From the NCBI RefSeq assembly GCF_000328665.1, contig NC_019977.1:62001-126000 (forward strand): a stretch of 64,000 bases of DNA. Direction: 5' to 3'. Shown here piece by piece: positions 32,488 to 39,984 of this stretch. Both the position numbers and the translations under genes were made by a program. Within the stretch, counting starts at the first letter, position 1; every line of letters starts with the position of its first letter. The DNA is from Methanomethylovorans hollandica DSM 15978 (lineage in GTDB: Archaea; Halobacteriota; Methanosarcinia; Methanosarcinales; Methanosarcinaceae). A model generated the notes under the pieces. It had not been told where the DNA came from. It searched no databases and saw only the letters and a program-made list of their open reading frames with translations.

Positions 32488-34616
32488 GAAGTGAAAGTAT
32501 GAAACGCAAAGAAAGCATATGTTCTTTAAATGACATCCCAGGCATCGGGGAAAAAATGGCCAGACGTTTCATAGAACACTTTGGAACCGAACAGAATGCT
32601 CTTGAAGCTATCCTAAATGGTGATGTGGCAAGCATATCATGCATAGAAGGTGTAGGTCAGAGATATGCGATATCCTTGGTGCAGGAGGTAAACTCCAGGA
32701 TAGAAGGTGTTAGAGTACAGGATTTCCTGAAAACACGCGAGTCCATGGATATCTATGAGAGGTTGCTGGATATTATCAAGACCTTTGCACACACAGGTTA
32801 TGCAAGAGAGAAGATGCATACTTTTTTTCCTTATCCGGCATCCAGTCGGGACAGGATAGAATCGATACGGATTTCGATGGCACAACATATTGAACATGCT
32901 GATATGCTCAGAGGGAATGAAGTTTTTCTATCTTTACTAAGTGGTGTGAAACCACTCAATCTGAATCAAAAATCGATGAAAGTGCGGGACCGGGTGGTCC
33001 TTACCACTGATCCAAAAAAGCTTGAAAAGATAAAGAAACGGTTTGGAGAATATGTGGATGTGCACCTTGTAAGTTCCCTTACCGATGTAGTGGATTCAGC
33101 ACGGGGTTATTCTCATGTCATAACCGCAGATGACGATCTATTTTCCTGTGAGTTGCCCGAGGATGTAGAGGTAGAGATAGTTCCTGACCTGGAAGCCTGT
33201 GAAGAATGGAAGATAGTTCCTGATAATGAGATCAATCAGGTTTCACGTAATCTGCAGGTGATAGATTGTTCCCTTCAGGTTACCCGAATTATCAGAGAGG
33301 CTGGAATGGCCTTCCTTCAGGAAGTGGACAATGTAACTCTGGATAAACTGGAAAAAACCATCTGCATGATAGACGAGAATGGGGATGTGAGGGCAGGTAC
33401 AGACCCCGAGATAGATCGTCTTGCATTAATACTTGGAGGAATTGATACTGCTGTGGGAAGTGCAAACACCTTTGCCAATGAGGAACTCAACAATGCTCTC
33501 AAAGAAAGCCAGCTTGTTCTCAGTGGTCAGGATATGTTAAGGATGATGCATGATAATACTGAACTACAGTCAGTTCTGGAAAACCAATTGCGTCATAATT
33601 ATGTTTCAGTGGTTGAGAAAGCCAGGAAACATATTTGTACAACTCTCTGTCTGCAAAAGAAAGAGATCTTTTTCCTGGATAACTTATTCCCTCAAACCAT
33701 TAACCATCCTGTGGAGGCGGACAGGACACAGGTAACTGTCCTGAAACAGTATATTAAAGAGAGGATCGCGAAAAGAAAGATAGAACATAAGAGGCAAGTG
33801 GCGCGCTCTCTTGTGGATATGCGCGATACTATCCGAGAAATCGTGAAAGAAGTATTGAATTTCGATGTTGGTTTTACTATTGGTTGTTTTTCTTCAGAGT
33901 ATGGTCTTTCTCTTCCCAGGATTATAGAAGGAACCGGAGTGGGTTTGAAAAATGCAGAGAACCTCTTCCTCAGATCTAGGCATGGTACAGTTGTACCAAT
34001 TGATTATGCAGTTGGTGAGACATCTTTCAGCCATAAGCAAGATGTGAGCAGAATAGTCCTCCTCAGCGGAGTAAACTCGGGGGGTAAGACCTCACTTCTT
34101 GAATTGCTGGCACAATGTATTATCCTTGCCCACATGGGCTTTCCCGTACCTGCGGCAGCCATGGAGGTAGGACTGACTGATGGGTTGTACTATTTTGCCA
34201 AATCCAAGGGCACTCTCGATGCAGGAGCCTTCGAGACAACACTGATCGATTTTTCAGTGGTTGCTGATAGTTCAGGAAAGATCGTGCTTGTGGATGAGCT
34301 GGAGTCGATCACAGAACCAGGTGCTTCTGCCAAAATCATTTCCGGTATTCTGGAAATGCTTTCAGAGAACGAGAAAAGCCTGGCAGTGTTCGTGTCGCAT
34401 CTTTCAGGGCTCATTATGGAAAATACACAAAGTAATGTAAGGGTGGACGGTATCGAAGCAAGCGGTCTGGACAGTGACCTTAATCTAATTGTGAATCGGA
34501 CTCCCCGTTACAATTATGTAGCAAGAAGTACACCGGAACTAATAGTAGAAAGGCTGCTGCGCAAAACAAGTGGCAATGATCATCTCTTTTATGAGAGGCT
34601 GAAAAGTAAGTTTTGA
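32484..34616 (+). CDS. MutS-family ATPase with N-terminal helix-hairpin-helix domain
   Basis: 710 residues from GTG 32484 (overlap with the previous stop), or 705 from ATG 32499. Two HhH motifs open the protein: LNDIPGIGEKMARRFIEHFG and ISCIEGVGQRYAISLVQ. A long helical middle region corresponds to the MutS core/clamp. The ATPase has Walker A LLSGVNSGGKTSLLELL, the DAGAFETTLIDF segment and Walker B IVLVDELESITEPG, then FVSHLSG. No N-terminal mismatch-recognition domain (FxE motif) and no C-terminal Smr nuclease are present, so it is neither canonical MutS nor MutS2. Its operon with the rSAM/DUF4130 pair suggests joint action in DNA repair or branched-DNA handling. Confidence 0.88.
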   Translation: MRSESMKRKESICSLNDIPGIGEKMARRFIEHFGTEQNALEAILNGDVASISCIEGVGQRYAISLVQEVNSRIEGVRVQDFLKTRESMDIYERLLDIIKTFAHTGYAREKMHTFFPYPASSRDRIESIRISMAQHIEHADMLRGNEVFLSLLSGVKPLNLNQKSMKVRDRVVLTTDPKKLEKIKKRFGEYVDVHLVSSLTDVVDSARGYSHVITADDDLFSCELPEDVEVEIVPDLEACEEWKIVPDNEINQVSRNLQVIDCSLQVTRIIREAGMAFLQEVDNVTLDKLEKTICMIDENGDVRAGTDPEIDRLALILGGIDTAVGSANTFANEELNNALKESQLVLSGQDMLRMMHDNTELQSVLENQLRHNYVSVVEKARKHICTTLCLQKKEIFFLDNLFPQTINHPVEADRTQVTVLKQYIKERIAKRKIEHKRQVARSLVDMRDTIREIVKEVLNFDVGFTIGCFSSEYGLSLPRIIEGTGVGLKNAENLFLRSRHGTVVPIDYAVGETSFSHKQDVSRIVLLSGVNSGGKTSLLELLAQCIILAHMGFPVPAAAMEVGLTDGLYYFAKSKGTLDAGAFETTLIDFSVVADSSGKIVLVDELESITEPGASAKIISGILEMLSENEKSLAVFVSHLSGLIMENTQSNVRVDGIEASGLDSDLNLIVNRTPRYNYVARSTPELIVERLLRKTSGNDHLFYERLKSKF

Positions 34617-34627
34617 GGGAAATGCAA

Positions 34628-35203
34628 TCAAAGCACACCTTTTGTGCTCTTGATCCCCTCGCCTTCCACAACTATTGCTCTGCGCAGAGCATAAGCAAAG
34701 CCCTTAAAAAGTGCCTCTATTTTGTGATGGTCATTGTCCCCGTATACACTCGCATGCATATTGATCTTAGCATTGTTCACTATGGATTCAAAGAAGTGTT
34801 TAACCATCTGGGTGCTGAACTCTCCCACTTTAGGAGCGGCGAAAGCAGCATCCAGTATTAGATAGCTACGCCCTCCAATGTCAAGGGCTACTGAAGCAAG
34901 GGCTTCGTCCATTGGGATCCTTGCCTCCCCAAACCGGGCTATACCTGCACAGTTTCCTAAGGCTTGAGCTATTGCCTGTCCCAATACAATACCTATGTCT
35001 TCTATGAGGTGGTGATCATCTACGATGAGGTCTCCTTCGGCTTTGATCGTAAGATCAAAATTACCATGTTTTGAGAATGCATGCAGCATGTGATCAAAAA
35101 AACCTATACCTGTGGAAATGTCGGAAATACCATTTCCTTCCAGGTTAAGCTCTATTTGTATGTCGGTTTCTTTGGTCTTGCGGGAAATATTTGCTTTTCT
35201 CAT
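34628..35203 (-). CDS. hisB: imidazoleglycerol-phosphate dehydratase HisB
   Basis: 191 residues from ATG 35203; an in-frame GTG at 35212 is an alternative start. The enzyme removes water from imidazoleglycerol phosphate in histidine synthesis. Its metal-binding histidines are visible in [33 protein letters not shown] and [13 protein letters not shown]. The length is that of the single-domain enzyme. It is the last gene of hisG-hisA-hisB and ends 11 nt from the convergent MutS-like gene. Confidence 0.97.
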   Translation of the reverse strand: MRKANISRKTKETDIQIELNLEGNGISDISTGIGFFDHMLHAFSKHGNFDLTIKAEGDLIVDDHHLIEDIGIVLGQAIAQALGNCAGIARFGEARIPMDEALASVALDIGGRSYLILDAAFAAPKVGEFSTQMVKHFFESIVNNAKINMHASVYGDNDHHKIEALFKGFAYALRRAIVVEGEGIKSTKGVL

Positions 35204-35279
35204 AAGTTTCACTTGCCTATTTTTACCTGTTCTAACTATTTATGTTAGACTATATCAGACAACCGATGTCAGACCATGT

Positions 35280-36026
35280 TCAGCTATCTTTATTCTGTTT
35301 CAGAATGTTAAGAGCTTCTAGGTAAGTGAACTTGCCTGTGTACAATGCGCTGCCTACTACCACTCCGCATGCACCGGTTGCTCTGATGGTGAGTATATCC
35401 TGGAGGGTGGTGATGCCTCCTGAAGCTATTACTGGTATGTTTACAGCTTTAACCAGCTCGGCAGTTGGTGTTGCATCTACTCCACGCATGAGTCCTTCGT
35501 TATCAATGTTGGTAAAAAGCAGAGTGCCTGCTCCCAGGTTCTCAAACTTTTGTCCCATCTCCACTGCAGTGAATTCAGAAAGTTTCTTCCAGCCTTCTAT
35601 GGCCACTTTTCCATTCTTTGAATCCAGAGCTACATTTATGTGTTCGCTTCCGAACTCACGGGCCAGCTTTTTAACAAGTTCTGGTTCACGCAGGGCCGCT
35701 GTGCTCAATATAACCCTGTCAGCACCAAGCTTAAGAAGATGTGCTGCATCTTCAAAGGAGCGTATGCCTCCTCCTATCTGGATCATTACTCCTCTGTTTT
35801 TACCTTCATATACTATCTTTTCGATAATAGGTGCGTTGATCCTTGTTCCATCCAGTGCACCGTCCAGATCTATAAGGTGCAGGGTCTTTGCTCCTTGGGC
35901 TATCCAATCCAAGGCAACAGCTATCGGATCATCCAGGGAGATCATTTCACTTCCGGGAACTCCCTGAACCAGTTGCACACATTTGCCGCCTCTCATATCT
36001 ACTGCGGGGATAACTTCAAATTGCAT
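35280..36026 (-). CDS. hisA: ProFAR isomerase HisA
   Basis: 248 residues, a half-barrel-duplicated TIM barrel. Typical segments are VIPAVDMRGGKCVQLVQG at the start (catalytic Asp in AVDMRGG), MIQIGGGIRS, ADRVILSTAAL, LLFTNIDNEGLMRG, and IPVIASGGITTLQDIL. HisA isomerises the ProFAR intermediate of histidine synthesis. The gene starts 12 nt after hisG and is followed by hisB about 70 nt downstream. Confidence 0.97.
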   Translation of the reverse strand: MQFEVIPAVDMRGGKCVQLVQGVPGSEMISLDDPIAVALDWIAQGAKTLHLIDLDGALDGTRINAPIIEKIVYEGKNRGVMIQIGGGIRSFEDAAHLLKLGADRVILSTAALREPELVKKLAREFGSEHINVALDSKNGKVAIEGWKKLSEFTAVEMGQKFENLGAGTLLFTNIDNEGLMRGVDATPTAELVKAVNIPVIASGGITTLQDILTIRATGACGVVVGSALYTGKFTYLEALNILKQNKDS

Positions 36027-36038
36027 CGGATGATCACC

Positions 36039-36893
36039 TCAGGGCATGAGTCTTTCGATGGGTATCACCAGTACGTCCTTTGCACCTACAGATTTTAGCT
36101 TGTTGACCGTAGAGAAAATTAGGTCAGCATCTATTACAGCATGTACTGCAAGAATGGACTGTGAAGCTTCTACTTTCATGACGGTGGGCCCTGCAAGGCC
36201 AGGCAATACCTGCTTAACTGCTTCCAGGGATGATTCTGGTACGTTCATCATGAGGTAACGCTTGCCTTTTGCTCTGATTACGCTTTCTATGGAAGTGCTA
36301 ATCTGTTCTATCTTGGAGTTATTTGCGCTGGTTTTTTTGTTAGCGATGAGGTAGACGGAGGAGGAAAAGACATTCTCTATCATCTTCAAGTGGTTAGTTG
36401 CAAGTGTGGTTCCAGAACTTGAAATATCCACAATGGCATCTGCAATCCCAACATGTGGTGTAAGTTCGCAGGCACCGCTGACCTTGACGATCTCTACGTT
36501 AACTCCCAGGTTCTTGAAATACCTTGATGTGATGTTGGGGAATTCTGTGGCTATCCTTTTACCTTCAAGGCTCTGGGGTGTGTTAAGGTGCGATTCCTCG
36601 GGAACTGCGAGTACAAGGCTGGCACGTCCAAAACCCATGTCAAGTAACATTTCCACTTGTGCACCTGTTTCACTTATCAGGTCAAGGCCGGTAACACCGA
36701 CATCTGCTGCTCCGTCCTGTACATATTCAGGAATGTCCGAAGCTCTTGCGAAAAGGATGGTGATCTCAGGATCGTTAGTTTTTGCGAAAAGTTTCCTTGT
36801 TCCCCCTTCAAGCACTGGCAGACCTGCTTCCTTTAGCAGTTCCACGGTAGGGTCGTGCAGTCTTCCTTTATTGGGTATTGCAATACGTATCAT
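36039..36893 (-). CDS. hisG: ATP phosphoribosyltransferase HisG (long form)
   Basis: 284 residues from ATG 36893 (MIRIAIPNKGRL), preceded by GGAAGT. An in-frame ATG at 36914 is less likely. It catalyses the first committed step of histidine synthesis. Motifs are KLFAKTNDPEITILFARASDIPEYV, GAADVGVTGLDLI and the phosphoribosyl-binding DAIVDISSSGTTLATNHL. The C-terminal about 80 residues form the ACT-like regulatory domain for histidine feedback, so this is the long, HisZ-independent type. It is the first gene of the his cluster; minus-strand TATA-like sequence near 36950-36960 could drive it. Confidence 0.97.
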   Translation of the reverse strand: MIRIAIPNKGRLHDPTVELLKEAGLPVLEGGTRKLFAKTNDPEITILFARASDIPEYVQDGAADVGVTGLDLISETGAQVEMLLDMGFGRASLVLAVPEESHLNTPQSLEGKRIATEFPNITSRYFKNLGVNVEIVKVSGACELTPHVGIADAIVDISSSGTTLATNHLKMIENVFSSSVYLIANKKTSANNSKIEQISTSIESVIRAKGKRYLMMNVPESSLEAVKQVLPGLAGPTVMKVEASQSILAVHAVIDADLIFSTVNKLKSVGAKDVLVIPIERLMP

Positions 36894-37084
36894 AATTCTT
36901 ACTTCCGGATGCATTCTCTTGGTTCTAAATGACCTGAGGAATACTTTTCTGGCATATAAGCCTTCATATATTCACTATAGTATAAGTTGTCTTGTATAAG
37001 CCGTTGAAGTTGCTATTATGGTCTCTCTCTGATCTATAATGCATTTCAATAGTTCATTTTTACTATTTTTCTCCGTAGTTTTTT

Positions 37085-37101
37085 TATTACCAGTGGTAAT
37101 A
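37085..37101. promoter_or_regulatory. 17-bp perfect palindrome between hisG and metK
   Basis: TATTACCA-G-TGGTAATA is a perfect odd palindrome with 8-bp arms, in the 318-nt spacer between divergent hisG and metK. It lies about 60 nt upstream of the metK TATA-like AATATAAAAA (37161-37170). Its symmetry suggests a dimeric regulator, perhaps activating or repressing metK. Confidence 0.5.
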
Positions 37102-37211
37102 CAGGATATGGTTAGTATTAAATATGACTATGCATTAGTTATTATACAAATTCCCCAAGAAATATAAAAACATGTTAAAAATGGAATTTGTTTACTTTAA
37201 AGAGGATTAGA

Positions 37212-38408
37212 ATGATCAGGAACATCAAGGTCGAACCTTTGACGGAAACTCCTGTCAACAGACAGCAGATCGAACTTGTTGAGAGAAAGGGTATTGGACA
37301 CCCTGACAGCATTTCCGATGGTCTCTCTGAGGCAGTGAGCCGTGCTTTATGTGCTGAGTACATTAAAAAGTGTGGAGCTGTGCTACATCATAATACTGAT
37401 GAAACTCAGATAGTTGCAGGTCGCTCCTGCCCCGCATTCGGTGGCGGCGAGGTCATACAGCCCATATATACATTACTTGTGGGCAGGGCTACCAAAGAGT
37501 TTGAAGGTGTGGAGATCCCCACAGATGCTGTAGCACTTTCAGCCGCCAGGCAGTATCTGAGGAAGCACATTGTGGATATGGATCTGGAAAGGGATATCAT
37601 CATAGACTGTAAACTTGGTACAGGTTCTTCAGATCTGAGGGATGTGTTCAGGAAAGACAGTGTTCCTTTTGCAAATGACACTTCCTTTGGTGTTGGGCAT
37701 GCTCCTTTCTCAGAGCTTGAGAACATTGTCTACAATACTGAAAGGCAACTCATTAATGACTTGAAGAAAAAGGTTCCGGGCATAGGCACTGATATCAAGG
37801 TAATGGGTATGAGGGATGGAGATGAGATCACTGTTACTGTGGGCTGTGCTATGGTGGGCAGACACATTGACGATATGGACAGTTATATCAGTATCAAACA
37901 GCAGATGAACAACTATGTCCATGACCTCGCGCTGAAGTATACTGACAGGAAGGTCAATACCTATGTCAACACTGCAGATAATTATGACCATGGATCTGTG
38001 TTCCTGACCGTCACAGGTACTTCTGCAGAAATGGGTGACGATGGTTCTGTTGGAAGGGGTAACCGTTGCAATGGTCTGATCACTCCCAACAGGCCTATGA
38101 GCATGGAAGCAACAAGTGGTAAGAATCCCATCAATCACATTGGCAAACTTTACAACCTGCTTTCTACAAAGATGGCAATGCAGATCGTTCAGGAAATCCC
38201 TGATGTTGAGGACGTGTACATAAGGATACTTTCCCAGATAGGACAGCCCATAGACCAGCCATTGGTGGCAAGTGCTCAGATCATCCCGAAAAAGGGAACA
38301 CACTTCGAATCCATCAGGTCTGAAGCCAATGCCATCATTGATGAGGGCCTGGCCAACGTGGTAGACATCACTAAAATGATAATAAAGGGTGAATTGGACA
38401 CATTCTGA
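37212..38408 (+). CDS. archaeal S-adenosylmethionine synthetase
   Basis: 398 residues from ATG 37212, with AGAGG upstream; a TTG at 37188 is less likely. This is the archaeal MAT family, distinct from bacterial MetK. It has [87 protein letters not shown] and [14 protein letters not shown]. It makes SAM from methionine and ATP, needed by the radical SAM enzymes and methyltransferases of the cell. Length and motifs are complete. Confidence 0.97.
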   Translation: MIRNIKVEPLTETPVNRQQIELVERKGIGHPDSISDGLSEAVSRALCAEYIKKCGAVLHHNTDETQIVAGRSCPAFGGGEVIQPIYTLLVGRATKEFEGVEIPTDAVALSAARQYLRKHIVDMDLERDIIIDCKLGTGSSDLRDVFRKDSVPFANDTSFGVGHAPFSELENIVYNTERQLINDLKKKVPGIGTDIKVMGMRDGDEITVTVGCAMVGRHIDDMDSYISIKQQMNNYVHDLALKYTDRKVNTYVNTADNYDHGSVFLTVTGTSAEMGDDGSVGRGNRCNGLITPNRPMSMEATSGKNPINHIGKLYNLLSTKMAMQIVQEIPDVEDVYIRILSQIGQPIDQPLVASAQIIPKKGTHFESIRSEANAIIDEGLANVVDITKMIIKGELDTF

Positions 38409-38409
38409 T

Positions 38410-38430
38410 GTCCTTTTTGTGAAGAAGGAC
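38410..38430 (+). terminator. hairpin after the SAM synthetase gene
   Basis: GTCCTT and AAGGAC arms enclose a short T-rich loop directly after the stop, followed by more T-rich sequence. A terminator or mRNA 3'-end stabiliser is likely. Confidence 0.45.
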
Positions 38431-38554
38431 ACTCATTCCTTCTTTCCCTTCATTTTAAAGAGCCCTTAAATCAATTTTTCCGAAAAGGCTAAGTAGTATG
38501 ATGCTTATCAGTGTGATACTCGTGAGGTATGTCCTCAGTGATTTATCGCGTTGT

Positions 38555-38668
38555 CCCGCCTTAACTCAGTGGTAGAGTGCGCGGCTGTAGTATGGTCATG
38601 TGACGTCAGTCACACATTACCGCGCAGGCACCGCGATGCCCCCGGTTCGAGTCTGGGAGGCGGGACCA
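38555..38668 (+). tRNA. tRNA-Tyr (GTA) with a 39-nt intron
   Basis: Acceptor stem CCCGCCT/AGGCGGG, discriminator A and encoded CCA (38666-38668). The C1-G72 pair is the archaeal tRNA-Tyr identity pair. The D stem is ACTC/GAGT, anticodon stem CGCGG/CCGCG and T stem CCCGG/CTGGG around TTCGAGT. The anticodon GTA is at 38587-38589. Between G37 and nucleotide 38 an intron runs from about 38591 to 38629. An alternative CCGCG inside the intron (38620-38624) would leave an abnormally long variable arm, so I chose the downstream one. The intron has the usual position for tRNA endonuclease splicing. Confidence 0.9.
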
Positions 38669-38692
38669 AATCCCTAACGAAAGGTTTAAATG

Positions 38693-38715
38693 TAAAAACC
38701 CCCTTTTAGGGGTAC
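38693..38715 (+). terminator. short hairpin between the two tRNA genes
   Basis: ACCCC and GGGGT arms around a T-rich loop lie about 25 nt after tRNA-Tyr. This may end the tRNA-Tyr transcript. Confidence 0.35.
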
Positions 38716-38728
38716 TCGCGATCACAGC

Positions 38729-38801
38729 GTCCGAATAGTGTAGTGGCCTATCATGAAGCCCTGTCGAGGCTTCGACCCGGGTTCGAATCCCGGTTCGGGC
38801 G
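38729..38801 (+). tRNA. tRNA-Asp (GTC)
   Basis: Acceptor GTCCGAA/TTCGGGC with one T-G pair, discriminator G, and no encoded CCA. The anticodon arm AAGCC-CTGTCGA-GGCTT gives anticodon GTC at 38763-38765. The T arm is CCGGG/CCCGG around TTCGAAT. The G73 discriminator is the Asp identity element. The tRNA starts 60 nt after tRNA-Tyr, so both could come from one transcript. Confidence 0.95.
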
Positions 38802-38829
38802 TTATATTCTAAGTTTGATGCCTAAATTT

Positions 38830-38888
38830 CTTTCACTTCGCTTGGATAAGATCTTTTTAAGTATAAGCGGAGTGAAAGGGCATGACAC
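38830..38888 (+). repeat. inverted repeat 29 nt downstream of tRNA-Asp
   Basis: Arms CTTTCACTTCGCTT (38830-38843) and AAGCGGAGTGAAAG (38875-38888) pair over 14 positions with one G-U. The first arm shares TTCACTTCGCTT with the element that follows tRNA-Arg (49890-49922, read on the minus strand). Nothing else is visible between here and 39140. Confidence 0.6.
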
Positions 38889-39144
38889 TTTACAACATTG
38901 AGAGTAAGCTTGTTTCTCAAGGAAGAGAGAACCCGTACTGCAAAGTACAAGTAAATCTATAAGAAAGAATTGTTTTTTAAGCTTGGGTTTTTCATCCTTA
39001 CTATTTTTTAATCCTCTCGGAGATGTGATCATTGTATTGCTGATCATAATTCTGTCAATAATCAAGGTGAAAGAATACCAATTTAGGCAACAAAAGAAAA
39101 CAAAAAAGTGTGCTTGCTTTCAAGCAAGACCTCATTTTCTGGTA

Positions 39145-39665
39145 TTTATTCTACTTTTTTGTCATGGGGACAAGCGAGATTACATATCGTACATTCCATA
39201 AAGCCACGTTCTGTCATTCTGCGGATGTGCTTTTCTCATTTATTATATATATATTTTTCAAGTTGATGTGCTACCACACATTTATCGTATATCACTTTTT
39301 CACCTGGTGGAAATCCCTGAGATGGACCTGGAATAATTGCACCATAAGGACATGCTTTTACACAGAACGATTCTTCCTGGCACGGGGGCTGCTCTGCACA
39401 TAGGTTATGAGGGGAGGGCTTGTCTGGCATTAGTTCAGTTGTAGTTAGCAAAGCTATCCAACAATTCTTGGACCATATTCAGGAGTTATCACCCGGGTAT
39501 TGTGGCCTATCAAACCAAGATCTATAAGATACGCTGCCACTTTCACATGCACTGAATAGGGCGGGCGCTGCCTTGATATCTTTATCATCCCATAACCATT
39601 GAGCCAGTCTCCATGCACCTGTTTTCTCAGTTTCATAATATAGTATTATATTCGGCTTCTTCCTG
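39145..39665 (-). pseudogene. broken QueG-like (epoxyqueuosine reductase-type) 4Fe-4S protein
   Basis: Three minus-strand fragments in changing frames resemble the QueG/4Fe-4S double-cluster family. One has VKVAAYLIDLGLIGHNTRVITPEYGPRIVG, then after a one-base shift IALLTTTELMPDKP. The second contains CVKACPYGAI. The third, beyond an in-frame TGA, has ECTICNLACPHDKK. A further fragment with coding character (EKTGAWRLAQWLWDDKD) lies upstream in yet another frame. Two frameshifts, a nonsense codon and a missing N-terminus make it nonfunctional. Intact relatives reduce epoxyqueuosine or act as corrinoid-linked iron-sulfur proteins. Confidence 0.65.
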
Positions 39666-39984
39666 CTAAAATCACTGGTTCCAGGTGCACTGGATGAAAG
39701 CAGCCACTGTCACAGCAAGGCGGCGTTTTTACAGGTTAGTTGGAAAATTTATTGGAAAAGGGTTATTAAGGGTAAAACGAGAAGAAGAGCAATTGAGACT
39801 TGGCATTGGGTTGTGAAAACGATTTTATATATAGTACAACACATTTCTTGAAAGTAAATGTGTTTAGTCCTCGAAAGGAAATTACCTCTACAGAGCCAAT
39901 AATTAAGTTTTCAGAAGATATTGTGTATCTTAAAATAAAAAAGCAGAGCGAAATTGTTTTTCGCCCTTAGTAGATCATATTTTT
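39666..39984. other. non-coding stretch between the QueG-like relic and the beta-helix gene
   Basis: About 320 nt of AT-rich sequence with no credible ORF on either strand. No clear repeat is visible. Confidence 0.4.

Noticed and set aside
35326-35967. 213-codon ORF antisense to hisA
   Set aside because: It is a shadow of hisA, which is complete and conserved on the minus strand.
37710-38432. 240-codon ORF antisense to the SAM synthetase gene
   Set aside because: It overlaps a complete conserved gene and shows no family features.
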